Source: Gremmenia infestans (lineage: Eukaryota; Ascomycota; Leotiomycetes; Helotiales; Hamatocanthoscyphaceae). From it: a stretch of 64,000 nucleotides of DNA. The stretch spans positions 1,984,001-2,048,000 of the forward strand of contig JAFEVB010000007.1 of assembly GCA_032629725.1 (NCBI GenBank). The letters are read 5' to 3'. The stretch's first letter is position 1, and the number at the start of each line of letters is the position of its first letter. The position numbers and the translations under genes are program-made. The notes below the pieces were generated by a model, which was not told the origin of the DNA, ran no database searches, and saw only the letters and a list, made by a program, of their open reading frames with translations. Positions 22,289-33,720 of this stretch are shown here, piece after piece.

Positions 22289-25200
22289 CTGGCCTCGCTG
22301 ATGGGAGATGAAAAGCTTCGTGTATATCATTGTGAGCGATTTGACCGGTTACGTCCTGATCCTCTCTTCTCTACTCATAGCGGGCTGGATATATCGATGG
22401 CGGGCGCCGTCATGGGGGCTTACGGGCTCGGTTTGTATTATAGGAATGTTACAATAATATGACGCAGAATTTGTATTTATTGCAGTGAGTGAATGTCTCT
22501 GTGGTGTGGTGGGGTATACCTGGTTCTAAGTGCTAGGTTGCATGCATGTGTACCTATGCATCTACGAGCCTGCATGCATGCACCATGTCTTTCTATTTTT
22601 CTAACCCCTTTATGAATTTCCTCCTCACTGCTCACTGCATCACTCTCGCGGAGCAGGAAGGGTAAATCATAATATCCTTTGCACGACTGAACCCTCATCA
22701 CCGCCCTCTCACCCCACCTTATCTCTCATATACGAAGCTTCCGTCGCACTATGCAAACTGTATAAAGAAGGCTTACTTGCTCATTTATCTCAAACCCTCT
22801 TTTTTGTACACGATAAACACAACACGCCTCACACTATCATGCCTATCATGATAAGTGCTATTTCTTGTTCAATCTATCCGCAAATATGTTACCTTTCCTT
22901 CTAATCTATTCTCAAAAATTGTAATAATTTATATAAAAACATCAATAGTTTCTTTATATGTGATTGAGGACGTAATTACCCCACCTCGGTTTGTCTTGTA
23001 ACGACTGAGCGGGATGTGAGATTGCATGCTATTGGTGGCATGACTGGGTGGGGGTAATTACTCTCTTTGTTTTAGCTAATAACGTGTATTTATTTGGAGG
23101 AAGGGATGATGGGAGAGGGATTGCTAGCATGTGGTGTCTGAAATAGTAGTGCCTTTTAAATGATTTAAGTCGGTATAAGTGTGGTTCTTAGGGGTGGCAA
23201 AGGAGAAGGCGGAGGGAAGGAGAATTAGAGTAAGGATGAGAAAAGGAAGAAAAGGGAGAAATTTTATAGCCTCACTTATTATCAGTGCTTCTCTTCCTAT
23301 ATACTATAAGGCCTTTTTAGTAGCGACTGCTTATCTTTGCCCTTGTTCTTTGATATAGTTCTAAAAAGAGAGGATGAAATAGATGTTCAGTTGTAGCAAT
23401 TCAAGACACGATAGGCAGATTTAAAGCATATATGCATGTAAAAGGTAAATAGAATAAGAGACACTCGGACCGGCCTGATGGTTCAAGCATGCGTCCCAAG
23501 TCCCGAGGCAATGGAACGCCTTGTATTGCTTGCAGTGCCAAGAAGATGTTCTACAAGCTTCGGGTACCATATGTACCTAATCCTCTAGCCAATAAATAGG
23601 CCTATGGTTGCCAGAACAAAGGTAATGTGATTATGTGACAACTATCTAGATAGTTGCAAAATCGCAGTACAGATTATCTCTTGCGATGAGCAGTTAATCT
23701 AGACTGAGATCTGAACCAATGTAATACATATGATAAATGTTATGATACAACCAATTAGAATGTGGGTGGGACTTGTACGCCTATGACTAGTATATAAGAA
23801 GTGGATCGGCTAGAAGGCCATTCTCGAATGATACGTTGAGCATCGGATCACTTTCATGGTCCCGGTGCATATACTCCGTATTAAGGTTGTCATTGGGGTG
23901 GCGTGCGGGCTCCCCAGTGAAATAGAGACTAGAAGAACAAGCCTTCTAGAGCCGCTTCACCCTCACACAATTTCGGAAACTTGATATCTAGTCTCTTCCG
24001 TTGATTCCGCTGCTGCGAAAAATGACGGGACGGGTGTCAATCTTGTAAGTATATACACCTTCCGCATTCGTTCAGATGAAGCGATGCTAGTTGTAGGTAA
24101 CGCTTCGAGCGTGATCAGCTATATTTCCCAGGCCTTTCGAGTGTCGGGTTCTGATTGGGTACTATTTATGAACAATTTAATTTGCTGCTTTGGCTGGTTC
24201 TTTGGACTCGACTAGGGTTATGGGAAGACTGCCTCACTGCTTCCGAATCAATAACATAAAGACCGCTAGAAGCCTTCTAGAATCTGCGGAGTACATATGG
24301 AAAGATCATCTATTGGTCCAAGCCTGTGGATTTAGACCGGGAATGTTGCGATCAATAATGAGATGGGTACATATCTGGCTGACAGCATTAGTTTGATTTC
24401 CTTTTGAGGAAGGTATATATATAATGGAAGGGCGTGCGCCGAGGGCCCGGTGTATAGAACCTTCCTCGGAGCTTCCTCACGCACTTGGTATTTGAGATGG
24501 GCGGATGAAGCGGGACAGAGAGAAACTTGAGACGGGATGATTATTGTGAGAATTGCCCCGTCTTACAGACTTGCATCTGGTGTATCGCTTGATAATACTA
24601 CGCGGTTTAAAACAATTATAGGCCGCGAATTGACACACAAGGAGATATCGAGTCATACTCAAAACTGAGCCTCTTTTTTTTTGGTTTCTTTGCTGGGGAA
24701 GCGTAGATTACATTCTGTGCCGTTTCGAAACCAGTGGCGTTACACCCCCTCTGGTTTGACCTCGTGCGCCCTCCAAACCCGGGCCGTTTGATAAGCTTTG
24801 CTAAGCTTTCGCCAAGGTCTCGGTAAGACGGCAAATGTGTGGCTGTGGCGGGGACGTTAGCAGATATGTACTTAGGCAGTGATTCGCTAGCTTGTATACT
24901 CGCCGTATATCGTATGATTTAAAAGTAACAACACCATGGCATGGACTCAATGGTCTGGACGAGTTGTAGGATGAGGTGACCACCTTCTTATGTTCCTATC
25001 CCTTCCGCGGTTTGTCAATCGCGATACTTTACGCGTCGTAACAATCTTCATAAAATCTTCGAGTGGGAAAAATACCTCCGTACCCCACAGAACAGAACAG
25101 GGTTGTGAGAGGGCATTCGCCAATCAGATATTTATCAATGAAGCGAGGTAGTAGGCGATTGTAGATTGGCCCATGCTTTCCCTGCCGAAGTACGCCACTA

Positions 25201-25491
25201 GGTATCAACCCCAGTTCAAGATCTCGAATAGGCAGGTAAATGTTTACAATCCTGGTATATCACTTGGTAGCTAGCTCTCTCTCCTTTGTCTGAGCTTCGG
25301 CGACTGCGAGTGATCTAACACGAGATTCCCATATGTATTCCCAAGAATCGCCGAGTCCCTTCTATTTAATTTACTTATCACCCTTTGCTCCTCCCTTCTT
25401 TCTCCTACACGTTGATCACTTGCTCACCACTACAACACCTTAATTATTGGTCAAATAGAGTACTGGTATACTCTAAGCTCATATTGGCATC
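22289..25491. other. Intergenic region, 3.2 kb, no gene seen
   Basis: Only short frames occur. 22820-22970 is strongly AT-rich. 23150-23290 is purine-rich (AGGAGAAGG-type). TACGGAGTA/TACTCCGTA-like words occur (near 23873), as elsewhere in the window. The right end (about 25380-25490) is pyrimidine-rich and serves as the leader of the permease gene. Confidence 0.5.
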
Positions 25492-27628
25492 ATGTCCAAC
25501 CTTGCGAACCTCGCTCTTGATGGTGGGGACCCGCGACTCTCTAAAGACGCTGGAGATGCCGCGTTGAGGAAGGAAGAGGGGGTCTTCTCAACCGACTCAG
25601 ACCAAGGTATCACGCCTGCGATTCGACCCCAGAATCGAGCTCCACATGACGCCTCTATCAGTTTTGCTGAGTAAGTATATTTCTAGCATATTTCTGCGAC
25701 TTGAATCCCCTATCGTGCAATAATAGACCGGATCTCACTTCCCCTCCAGTCGCTTATGCTATTTGTTCATAATATTCTGCAGATATGCTAACCCACAGCT
25801 TACAGATACGCTTACTATGCCGCAAGAACTCGCGCCGAAGAAGAAGAGCACGTTGGAGACATCGTCGCCACACAAAGCTGGGTCCAGATGATCTTCCCCA
25901 GCAAGTCGGGTATGGGAGCAAGCAATGTTTCTGGCGCCGAGAAGCATGGTGCAGAAATCAATGCAAATACGAACTTGGCCAAGGCTGAGAACCGCGACCA
26001 AATCACTGCAGAAGAATGGACGAATGCTAGTCGTGCATTGAGAACTGCGACGAAGAGTGCAATCTTCTACCTCATTACCACGGATATCCTGGGACCTTTT
26101 GGACTTCCTTATGCTTTTGCTACTACTGGCTGGGGGTAAGTAAAATGAAATCCTGTTTGCAATTCTAAATGATGGATTATAGCAAACTGACAAGCTCTGT
26201 AGTCCTGGTATTACCCTCTTTACAATTTTCGGTGTCCTTGCAGGATACTCAGGATATCTGCTATGGAAGATTTTTATGGGCATGGATTCATACGAATTTC
26301 CCATCAAGACTTACGGTGACATGGGATTTCGCCTCATGGGCCGCTGGACGCGCTACCTATTCAACATCCTGCAGTCCATCCAATTGATCCTAAGTGTGGG
26401 ACTCATCATCGTATCTAACGGCGAGGCTCTGTCACAAGCCGCCAAATTCAAACTCTGCTTTGCCATCTGCTGCTTAGTCTGGACTCTCGCTGGCTTCTTC
26501 TTCGGCCAGGTTCGCACATTGCAGAAGTTCGGCTGGTTGGCTAACGCTGCTGTGTGGATCAATGTTATTTGCATGATCATCACTATGGGCGCTGCTGCTC
26601 ACACTGCTCCTAATTATAAGGGTGCTGCTGAGTCCGCTGGTGCAACTCTCAACAATGGTACATCCATCACTCCTGACTCCAATGGTGTCTTCCCTGCCGT
26701 TCAACATTCGGGTGGACTTCCTCCTTCCGGTGACTTTGCTGGCAGTGTCAACGGTGCGATGCAAGCTGTTTTCTCGTATGGAGGTGCTATGATCTTCCCC
26801 GAGTTCATGTCGGAGATGAGATACCCAAGAGACTTCCTGAAGGGCATGTGGGCTGCTCAGTCGTTTATCTACATCATCTATATGTTTTATGGCCTGTTCA
26901 TGTACGGATATCAAGGTATATTCCTCGCTTCCCGAGACAATCCTATCACATTGCTGACAAGTTTCTTACAGGTCAATACGTTATCAACCCGAGTTATCTT
27001 GGAATCGGAAAATACAATTTCCAAACGGCCGGTAATGTCTTCGCAATGATTAGCGCCCTCATCGCAGCCGCTCTCTATGGCAACATTGGCATCAAAGGTA
27101 CTAACTCTCTATCTCCCAACCCCTTTGCCCTTGGAACAAACACTCTAACACATTCCTCTTCCAGTCATGTACAACAGCATATTCGTCGAACTATTCCACG
27201 CACCCCCTCTCTCCACCAAAGCCGGAAAGCTCGTCTGGGTCGGTCTAATCCCCGTCTACTGGTCCATCGCCTTCGTAATCGCAGCCGGTATCCCCGATTT
27301 CTCCGGCCTCACCGGAATCGTCGCCGCCGTCTGCATTCTACAATTCACATACACCTTCCCGCCCATGCTGTCCATAGCTTACATGTTGAACAAAAACACC
27401 GCGGGCGAGTTTGATCCAGCCACTGGCACCGAGACGAAGACCGGAAAAGGGTTCCTGAAGGGCTTCTTTGCCGACAAGTGGTATATGAATTGCTTTAATC
27501 TCGTGTATATGTTGGGCGCCCTGGCTATGGCGGGGCTGGGCAGTTACGCGGCGATTGAGAATCTGATTAATGCGTTTAAGACCGGGGCGTCTAATTCGTT
27601 TGTTTGTAAGAGTCCGTTGGATGGTTAG
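25492..27628 (+). CDS. Amino-acid permease, AAAP family (N-system / Mtr-like)
   Basis: This is a proton-coupled neutral/aromatic amino-acid transporter, predicted at the plasma membrane and related to Neurospora Mtr. Five exons close in frame: 25492-25670, 25806-26135, 26203-26915, 26972-27097 and 27165-27628, giving 603 aa. About 130 hydrophilic N-terminal residues precede roughly eleven membrane spans. The first span begins in SAIFYLITTDILGPFGLPYA, the family's substrate-site helix with a G-P-x-G-x-P-Y core. Later landmarks are YEFPIKTYGDMGFRLMGRW, FPEFMSEMRYPRDFLKGMWA and GLIPVYWSIAFVIAAGIPDF. In intron 1 an earlier AG at about 25791-25792 would shift the frame, so the acceptor at 25804-25805 is preferred. 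Substrate is not determinable from sequence. Confidence 0.88.
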
Positions 27629-28547
27629 GCGGCGGATGGGGAGGTATGAGATGTGTAAGGAGAGGATATACTCTATAATCTGGCGGTAATAACTATTAAG
27701 AAAGTTGAAATTAGATGAGATAAGATGAGATGAAATTAAGGAGTGATTGCAAATTATTTTCCAGCCCCGATTTAAAGACTTTCATAGCCTTAGTATGGTT
27801 AATAAATAGCTAAATCAGTTAACTTCTATTTTAAGAGTTTTTTAATCTGTTTGGTATAGATACAAGTATTGTAATATGTTATAATTATTACATATTGATA
27901 ATATAGACTAAAAAGTCGATGCTAACCAGTTGGTAAACAACTAAGCATACATCCAATAAGTATGCATCCTTCAAAATAAAGTCTAGGCAGCTTATCCAGA
28001 TCTCAACATAACTTGACTTTGAATATACTATATTTAGACGTAAGTTGACTTAAGTCAACTTAAGCTTTTAAGAGTCACATAGGAGCAGAGCAGAAAGGAG
28101 GAGACAAAAAGGATAAAGCCAAAGGAAAAAGGTAGAGCAGGAGGGAGATGAGTGAGGGAGGGTCATGCATCGACTCGGTTAGAGAGGTGGCCCGTGCTCT
28201 TGAGGTTATTCCCAACTTCTAAACTTTTCTCGTCGTAGGTTTCCTAGTCAAAAGACTCTTATATTGATGCCTTACCGGTCTGTGACAGAGGTATAGTATA
28301 AGTCGGTAACATCTAGGCACTAATGAGACTGTTTCGGGACATCCTATTTGGAAAAGGAAGAAAACAATATCAGAACGTCGTATCTATCAAACCGTACGTC
28401 ACTTAACGACGAAGCCTCACAATGCAATCTTCAATCAATCCTGTCAATTTCCGCATAATATACCATTCTGTTTATTCATATCGGAAGACTGCGATTTCCA
28501 CACCAATATCAGTTGTTTTAGCTAGAGTAAAACATCCATATCCTCAT
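27629..28547. other. Intergenic region between convergent genes
   Basis: No gene is seen in this 0.9 kb. It contains a GATGA/GATAA-type low-complexity tract (about 27713-27737) and a strongly AT-rich stretch (about 27775-27925) with TTAATAAATA-like words, suited to 3' ends of the two converging transcripts. Confidence 0.5.
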
Positions 28548-30800
28548 TTAGCTATCTTGAAAAAATGTGTTACCAACGTCATTTTCTACTGGGATCGATC
28601 CTGGAAAGAAGTCTATGCCAGACGTGTCTAGAACCATTTCTCCGTTCGCCCCAAACATAGTTGTATCCTCAATGTTCAAGACGTCAAACTCACTGAGTTG
28701 TTGCCAGGGGATATCAAAAAGACCTGTATCTCCAATCTGGCCCTGAGAGTTGGGGTTGCCTTCTAGTCCCCCTTGTACGGGCGCGGCTGCTGGGTTTGGG
28801 GGTGGGGATGATAAGGCAGCTTTTTCGCTACTAATTTGCTTTTGATTCCTCAATCTTGGAATATCCTGGCGGTTTTCTAAGGGCCAAGCTACAAGATCGG
28901 CATCTTGGCTTTGCGTACTAACGTGCAAGTCCTGTTGGAGCCGCTGGCGAGAGAAAGGCAACGTTTCGAATTTTCCTGCTTGGAGTAACGTGGAAAGTAA
29001 TTGCAGGCCGCGCGACGCAATTGCGCTATCTTCGTATCTGTCTAGCAGTTGCATAGCCTGATCGACCAAGCTTTTGTGCTCCTTAAACTCTGGCTCCATG
29101 TTCGAGCGACTAAGTAGGTCTAAACACAAAGTTCTGCCAGCGCCCACCAAGTGCGCCTGTAAACCGCATCAGCCTTCTCCTCTCCACTTAGATCCTCTCA
29201 TTCAAAATATTACCTGGTAGCTCCTATGTCGAGATAGCAAGGTCAGTTTAGGTCTGTGCGAGATGTATCAAGAACTGTGACCGCTCTTTGAAGTAGAGCA
29301 GTACGAAATGGAGGAGCAAGTTCAACACCAGACTTACCATATATGAGGTATTTGGGAATCAGTAATAGTAGCTTCGACTTCTTTCAAAATGATTTTCGAG
29401 GCAGCAACTGATGCCCATCTAGTGTAGGCATATCTGGGGTCCGTAAAACTCCTCTCCAGAAAAGTCCGATGAACCATGATGATCTTGTGTGCGTTGAGAA
29501 TACTGGCAATACCTCTTGCCCAGGATACCCATAGAGGGCAAGATAGCTTTGTGAGTTCTGCAAAAAATTTTAAAGACAAGAATGACGATCCAAGAGCCCT
29601 TATGCGTCCGTCGTATTTCAACACAAGTTCGTATTGTGCTGCTATATCCTGCAGAAGATTTTTGGAATCATGGAATTCGGCCATGCAAGATGCAACTTCG
29701 TTCATATAATTGGCCCAATCAGTTCCAAGAGGCATCTGATCAATCGCTAGTGACATTGTATTATCATCGATCCTACGAGGCTGGGAAGTTGTAAAATGAT
29801 GTTTGTTGATAAAATACATACCGGAAGATGGAATTGAGAGCCAGTCTTGAGTGCATAGTTGACTCCATAATCTTCTTCCAGTTTCCCTCTTGACCATCAA
29901 ATCTCTTTGCGAGGGTGTAATAATATTTGCATCGATGGTAGTTGGTTCGTCCAATTCGGGATTCAATGATAGGTTTTGCAGACCAAGACCCTGAGCTATA
30001 CGAAATGCAGTACCATAAAGAACAAATTGCTCCCTAGAGCATCCGATAATGTTTCCAGCCATACTCATTACAATGATCGCCTGTATCGAGTCGAAGTCGA
30101 GCTTGGACGTGTAGTCTCCAATATTTAGACAGGAGATGGTGGCTCGATACCACAGCGTGGATAACATATGTTTTTGATTTTCGGAAAACCCCCAAAGTTG
30201 AGCAAAATGGACATTCGCGCATGTCAAACTTGAGGCCATAACAGCGAAAAGAAGTGCACACCACCGTAAACTGAGAGTATGGATTTCGAGGCCAGAGGAA
30301 CCGCTCACAGCATCCATCAACTGACTGCGAAAAGTTGGGAAATGTATGCAACAATGGAACCAGGATAGGTACGTCTCATGATAGTCGACAAGATGCAATA
30401 TTTGCCTGCTATTTGGAACTAAAGTTTGGAGGTATGCCTTCTCGATCTCGGAAGCCCTAGATGTATTGTACGTTGGCGGCACGTTTTCCAATGAGATAGT
30501 AGTTCGATCTGGGCCGATTAGTGGAATATCATTAGACGTGAACGCTTGATTTGTTCCTCGGGTGGTATTTTCCTGACCGGTATCGCAGTTGGCCAAATTG
30601 AGCTTGCCAGGGTTTGTGTTGTTCGATTTTGATTTTGATTTTGGGTAGGCTCTATGAACTTGTGGATTGTAACCCTGCTTCCACTCCCGAGTACAAGACT
30701 CCGCCTCGTTCTTCCGAACGCATCTCGTACATGGCTCTTTCTGATCGCATTTTTGACGGTACAAAGAGCACCTCGTGCAGGTCATGCGTGGCTTGGGCAT
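28548..30800 (-). CDS. Zn2Cys6 transcription factor with a 10-nt micro-exon
   Basis: A binuclear zinc-cluster regulator. The cluster is at residues 8-36 (Cys8, 11, 18, 24, 27, 36; MTCTRCSLYRQKCDQ, then CTRCVRK and a final Cys), spacing C2C6C5C2C8C, followed by a basic linker. A middle-homology region covers about 120-520. Exon 1 is 30800-29338. Joining it directly to the 3' exon (29156-28548) fails in phase. A 10-nt exon at 29223-29214, between introns of 114 and 57 nt, restores the frame and creates a W-S-Y-Q-A-H junction followed by the helix LVGAGRTLCLDLL, typical of the family. Total 693 aa. The C-terminal 100 residues are acidic and Gln/Pro-rich, a plausible activation region. It is divergent from the MFS transporter at 31618, so it may regulate that gene. 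Confidence 0.85.
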
Positions 30801-31617
30801 TATCCCAAAGGTTTTGGTCGTTTATTGCAGTATGATTCAACTTTTAACACCCCGAGAAGATGATAAATAGCGAGGAGTGATAGCGCATTTGACCTTCTGA
30901 ATTTAGCCGTTTGTTGGTTGGCTTGGTGTTAATCCCGGAGAAAACATCCAACATCGGGGATAAATTATGGGTCCGACTGCTGCTGCCATGGACATTGACG
31001 TTGGGTTGGAGCCAATGGATGGGGTGTTTCCAAAGAGTGGTTGTACGATTGCCTTCGTACAAGCAGCCCTACAACCTTTTGTCTTCGTACAGCAATTTTC
31101 TAGCTTATCCGTCGCCAACATTTCGTACATACAAAGGTACCCGGAAATACAACAAAGCACGCAGGCCTAAAGAGCACCCACAGCCGTCACTACCCGTCAG
31201 TAAATCTAGGGCTGTCTCTCTCCAGATTTTTGAGGACAGCAACTAATCGACAGGGATCCAGGTAGCCTAGCTTGCGCGGAGCAGTGGGACTGTGTCGTGC
31301 TGTTCTTGTCTATGGTAACCTCCACAAGCTGATGTACGAAGTTTATGATGATGTACGAATTTTGTCCATCGACTCCTCCACCTGAGCATCGGAAAGGCAA
31401 GTGGCACTAGTATAAATGTTTACCGCTTCAATGTACGAGATTGAAAGATGATCATGATCAAGCAACAGTGATATACCTCTGTATTTTATGATGCTCATAC
31501 TTCAACATCGAGCATATTGTTACATGCTCTTCAAATATCAAGACATCTTTTTTTACTGCATGAAGGACTCCTTCCATCCTCCGTATTCATTTTACGCAAA
31601 TGTATCGACCATTTGTC
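30801..31617. promoter_or_regulatory. Shared promoter region, Zn2Cys6 regulator / MFS transporter
   Basis: This 817-bp region separates two divergent starts. Short frames on both strands (for example 30844-31160 minus) show no family features. TGTACGAA-like words recur in it (TTCGTACAT near 31124-31132 and GTACGAATTT near 31353-31362) and could be cis-elements, but this is speculative. Confidence 0.45.
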
Positions 31618-33133
31618 ATGTCAAATACCGCACCAGAAAAGACTGGCGAGGCCAACACGTGCCCCTCTAGCAATCGTCAAATACCAGCTACTCTTCCTGT
31701 AAATCCTTGGGACCCCAGTCAATTCCCAGAGGGCGGTATAAAAGCTTGGCTTGTGGTTGCCGGTTCATTCTGCTGCCTTTTCTGCAGTTTTGGATGGATT
31801 AATTGTAAGATACTTCCAATCAAATCAAAAAAATTAGTGGCATTGATTCTGTCTTAAGCAATTGGTATATTTCAAGCATATTACCAGGCAAATCAGTTGC
31901 GAGATTATTCTTCAAGCCAAGTCTCATGGATCGGCTCCTTGGAACTGTTTATGATGTTAGCAGGAGTAAGTCCTCGTATCCTAACGTAAGCTGCAAACTT
32001 CAAGATATTAATGGTTGGTAGGGCATCGTCGTTGGGAGGTTGTATGACAGCTTTGGGCCAACATGGATCCTGATTTTTGGCACCTTCTTTCACGTCTTCG
32101 GTCTCATGATGGTATCTTTGTCAACGAACTATTACCAGATTATCTTGTCTCAAGGTATATGCAGTCCCATTGGTATCAGCTGTCTCTTCATTCCAGGTGA
32201 GAAGTTTTGGTATATTCTCTACGCTTTTCAATACTAATATGTCCTAGCTACTACTTGTACCACCACTTGGTTCATGAAGAATCGTGCGTTTGCTCTTGGG
32301 ATTGTGGTCGCCGGATCGAGTACTGGAGGAGTGGTTTTTCCTATCATGCTTGATCACCTTGTGTTTCAAGTCGGCTTTGGCTGGGCCATGCGCGTTTGTG
32401 CTTTTATAATTTTGGTCTTCCTTGTCTTTAGCATACTCACCGTGCGATCTCGCATACCTCCGATGCCAAAGCCCTTTAAGCTCAGCAGCTATTACCAGCC
32501 TTTCAAGGAAGCTCCGTTCGTTCTCACAACCATCGCATCATTCCTCTTTTATCTAGGTCTATTCCTACCGATTAATTACATCCAAGTACAAGCATTATCT
32601 TACGGAGTAAAGTCATCCCTCGCTGATAACCTGATACCGATATTGAATTCCGCAAGGTAAGCCTGTATTTAATCTTTAAATAGGATCCGCTAACAAAGTG
32701 CAGCATAATCGGACGAGTTTTACCAGGCTATGTCGCGGATAAGTTCGGACGTTATAACACCCAGATAGTCATGTGTCTCTTTTCCGGAATCATAGTACTA
32801 GCTTTATGGCTTCCAGTAACATCAAACACCGGTATCATCGTCTTTGCAGCTTTGTACGGTTTGAGTTCTGGTGCATTTGTCTCCTTAATACCAGCCTTGC
32901 TGGCCGAAATCACGAGCATGAGGGAGATTGGGTTGCGGTCGGGCTTGGAATTTGCGATACTTTCTATTCCAGCTTTGGTAAGCAATCCTATTGGAGGGGC
33001 ATTGATCGAATATAACAATGGCGGATTTCAGGACTTACAGATTTGGACTGGCGTCATTCTTATCGCTGGTGGTATTATGTATATTGGTGCAAGAAGTTCA
33101 TTGGTTTGTTTCAAGATTAACATCAGAATATGA
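31618..33133 (+). CDS. MFS monocarboxylate-type transporter
   Basis: A major-facilitator protein of the fungal monocarboxylate/riboflavin (Mch) type. Five exons close in frame: 31618-31804, 31859-31965, 32022-32196, 32248-32656 and 32704-33133, giving 435 aa. The start is either 31618 (MSNTAPEKTGEAN) or 31600 six codons earlier; the family's variable cytosolic N-terminus does not decide. Landmarks are FPEGGIKAWLVVAGSFCCLF, SFGWINSIGIFQAYYQ (made by splicing), GRLYDSFGP, SQGICSPIGIS, FALGIVVAGSSTGGVVFPIM and IIGRVLPGYVADKFGRYN. About twelve membrane spans are expected. The last cytosolic tail is short (CFKINIRI). Substrate unknown. The divergent Zn2Cys6 neighbour is a candidate regulator. Confidence 0.88.
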
Positions 33134-33720
33134 GTAATTCTAAGATCCAAGTTGAAAAATAAACGTCGTGTACATAATATGTATATTATAGATCAACATC
33201 TTTTGATTCATAGTTCGATAATAGATTATTCTATAAATTAGAAAATCATCCTGCAAATCTAATATCCTGTCCTGTCATATCTTGACCCGCGCCGACCCCT
33301 TTAAATTGTCGCTAATCACCGCGCTACAAGTCCTTTACGCAACTAAAGGTCAAACAAAAAGAAATTAGCTAGATCTATGCATCGAATTTTCATAATTTTA
33401 TTCCATATAGTTTCATAGCGTGATACACAATCTCATTCGCTCAAGTGTTGATGTTCTAATGAAGCCGATATTTTTGTTCAGATGATTATAAGATAGCAAT
33501 ATCGTCCTCCCTATTGATTGGCTGGGTATATGCACTCTCAGCGTTGCACGACAGTAGCAGCACCATTGCCGCGAGGCTGCCTCCAGCCGAGTCGACACGA
33601 ATTCCAGCCTGGATCTAACTTCAAATTCAACTCAACAGCCAACTTCCCGTACATGCCAGCTCGGCGATTCAACTTCCACCGAAAATCCTTCCCCTCGCAC
33701 CCCTCGATCACAGTCGAATA
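33134..33720. other. Upstream region of the HET-NACHT gene
   Basis: This 587-bp region is AT-rich in its first half and contains no gene. A minus-strand frame at 33538-34020 overlaps the HET exon and is a shadow. Confidence 0.5.
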
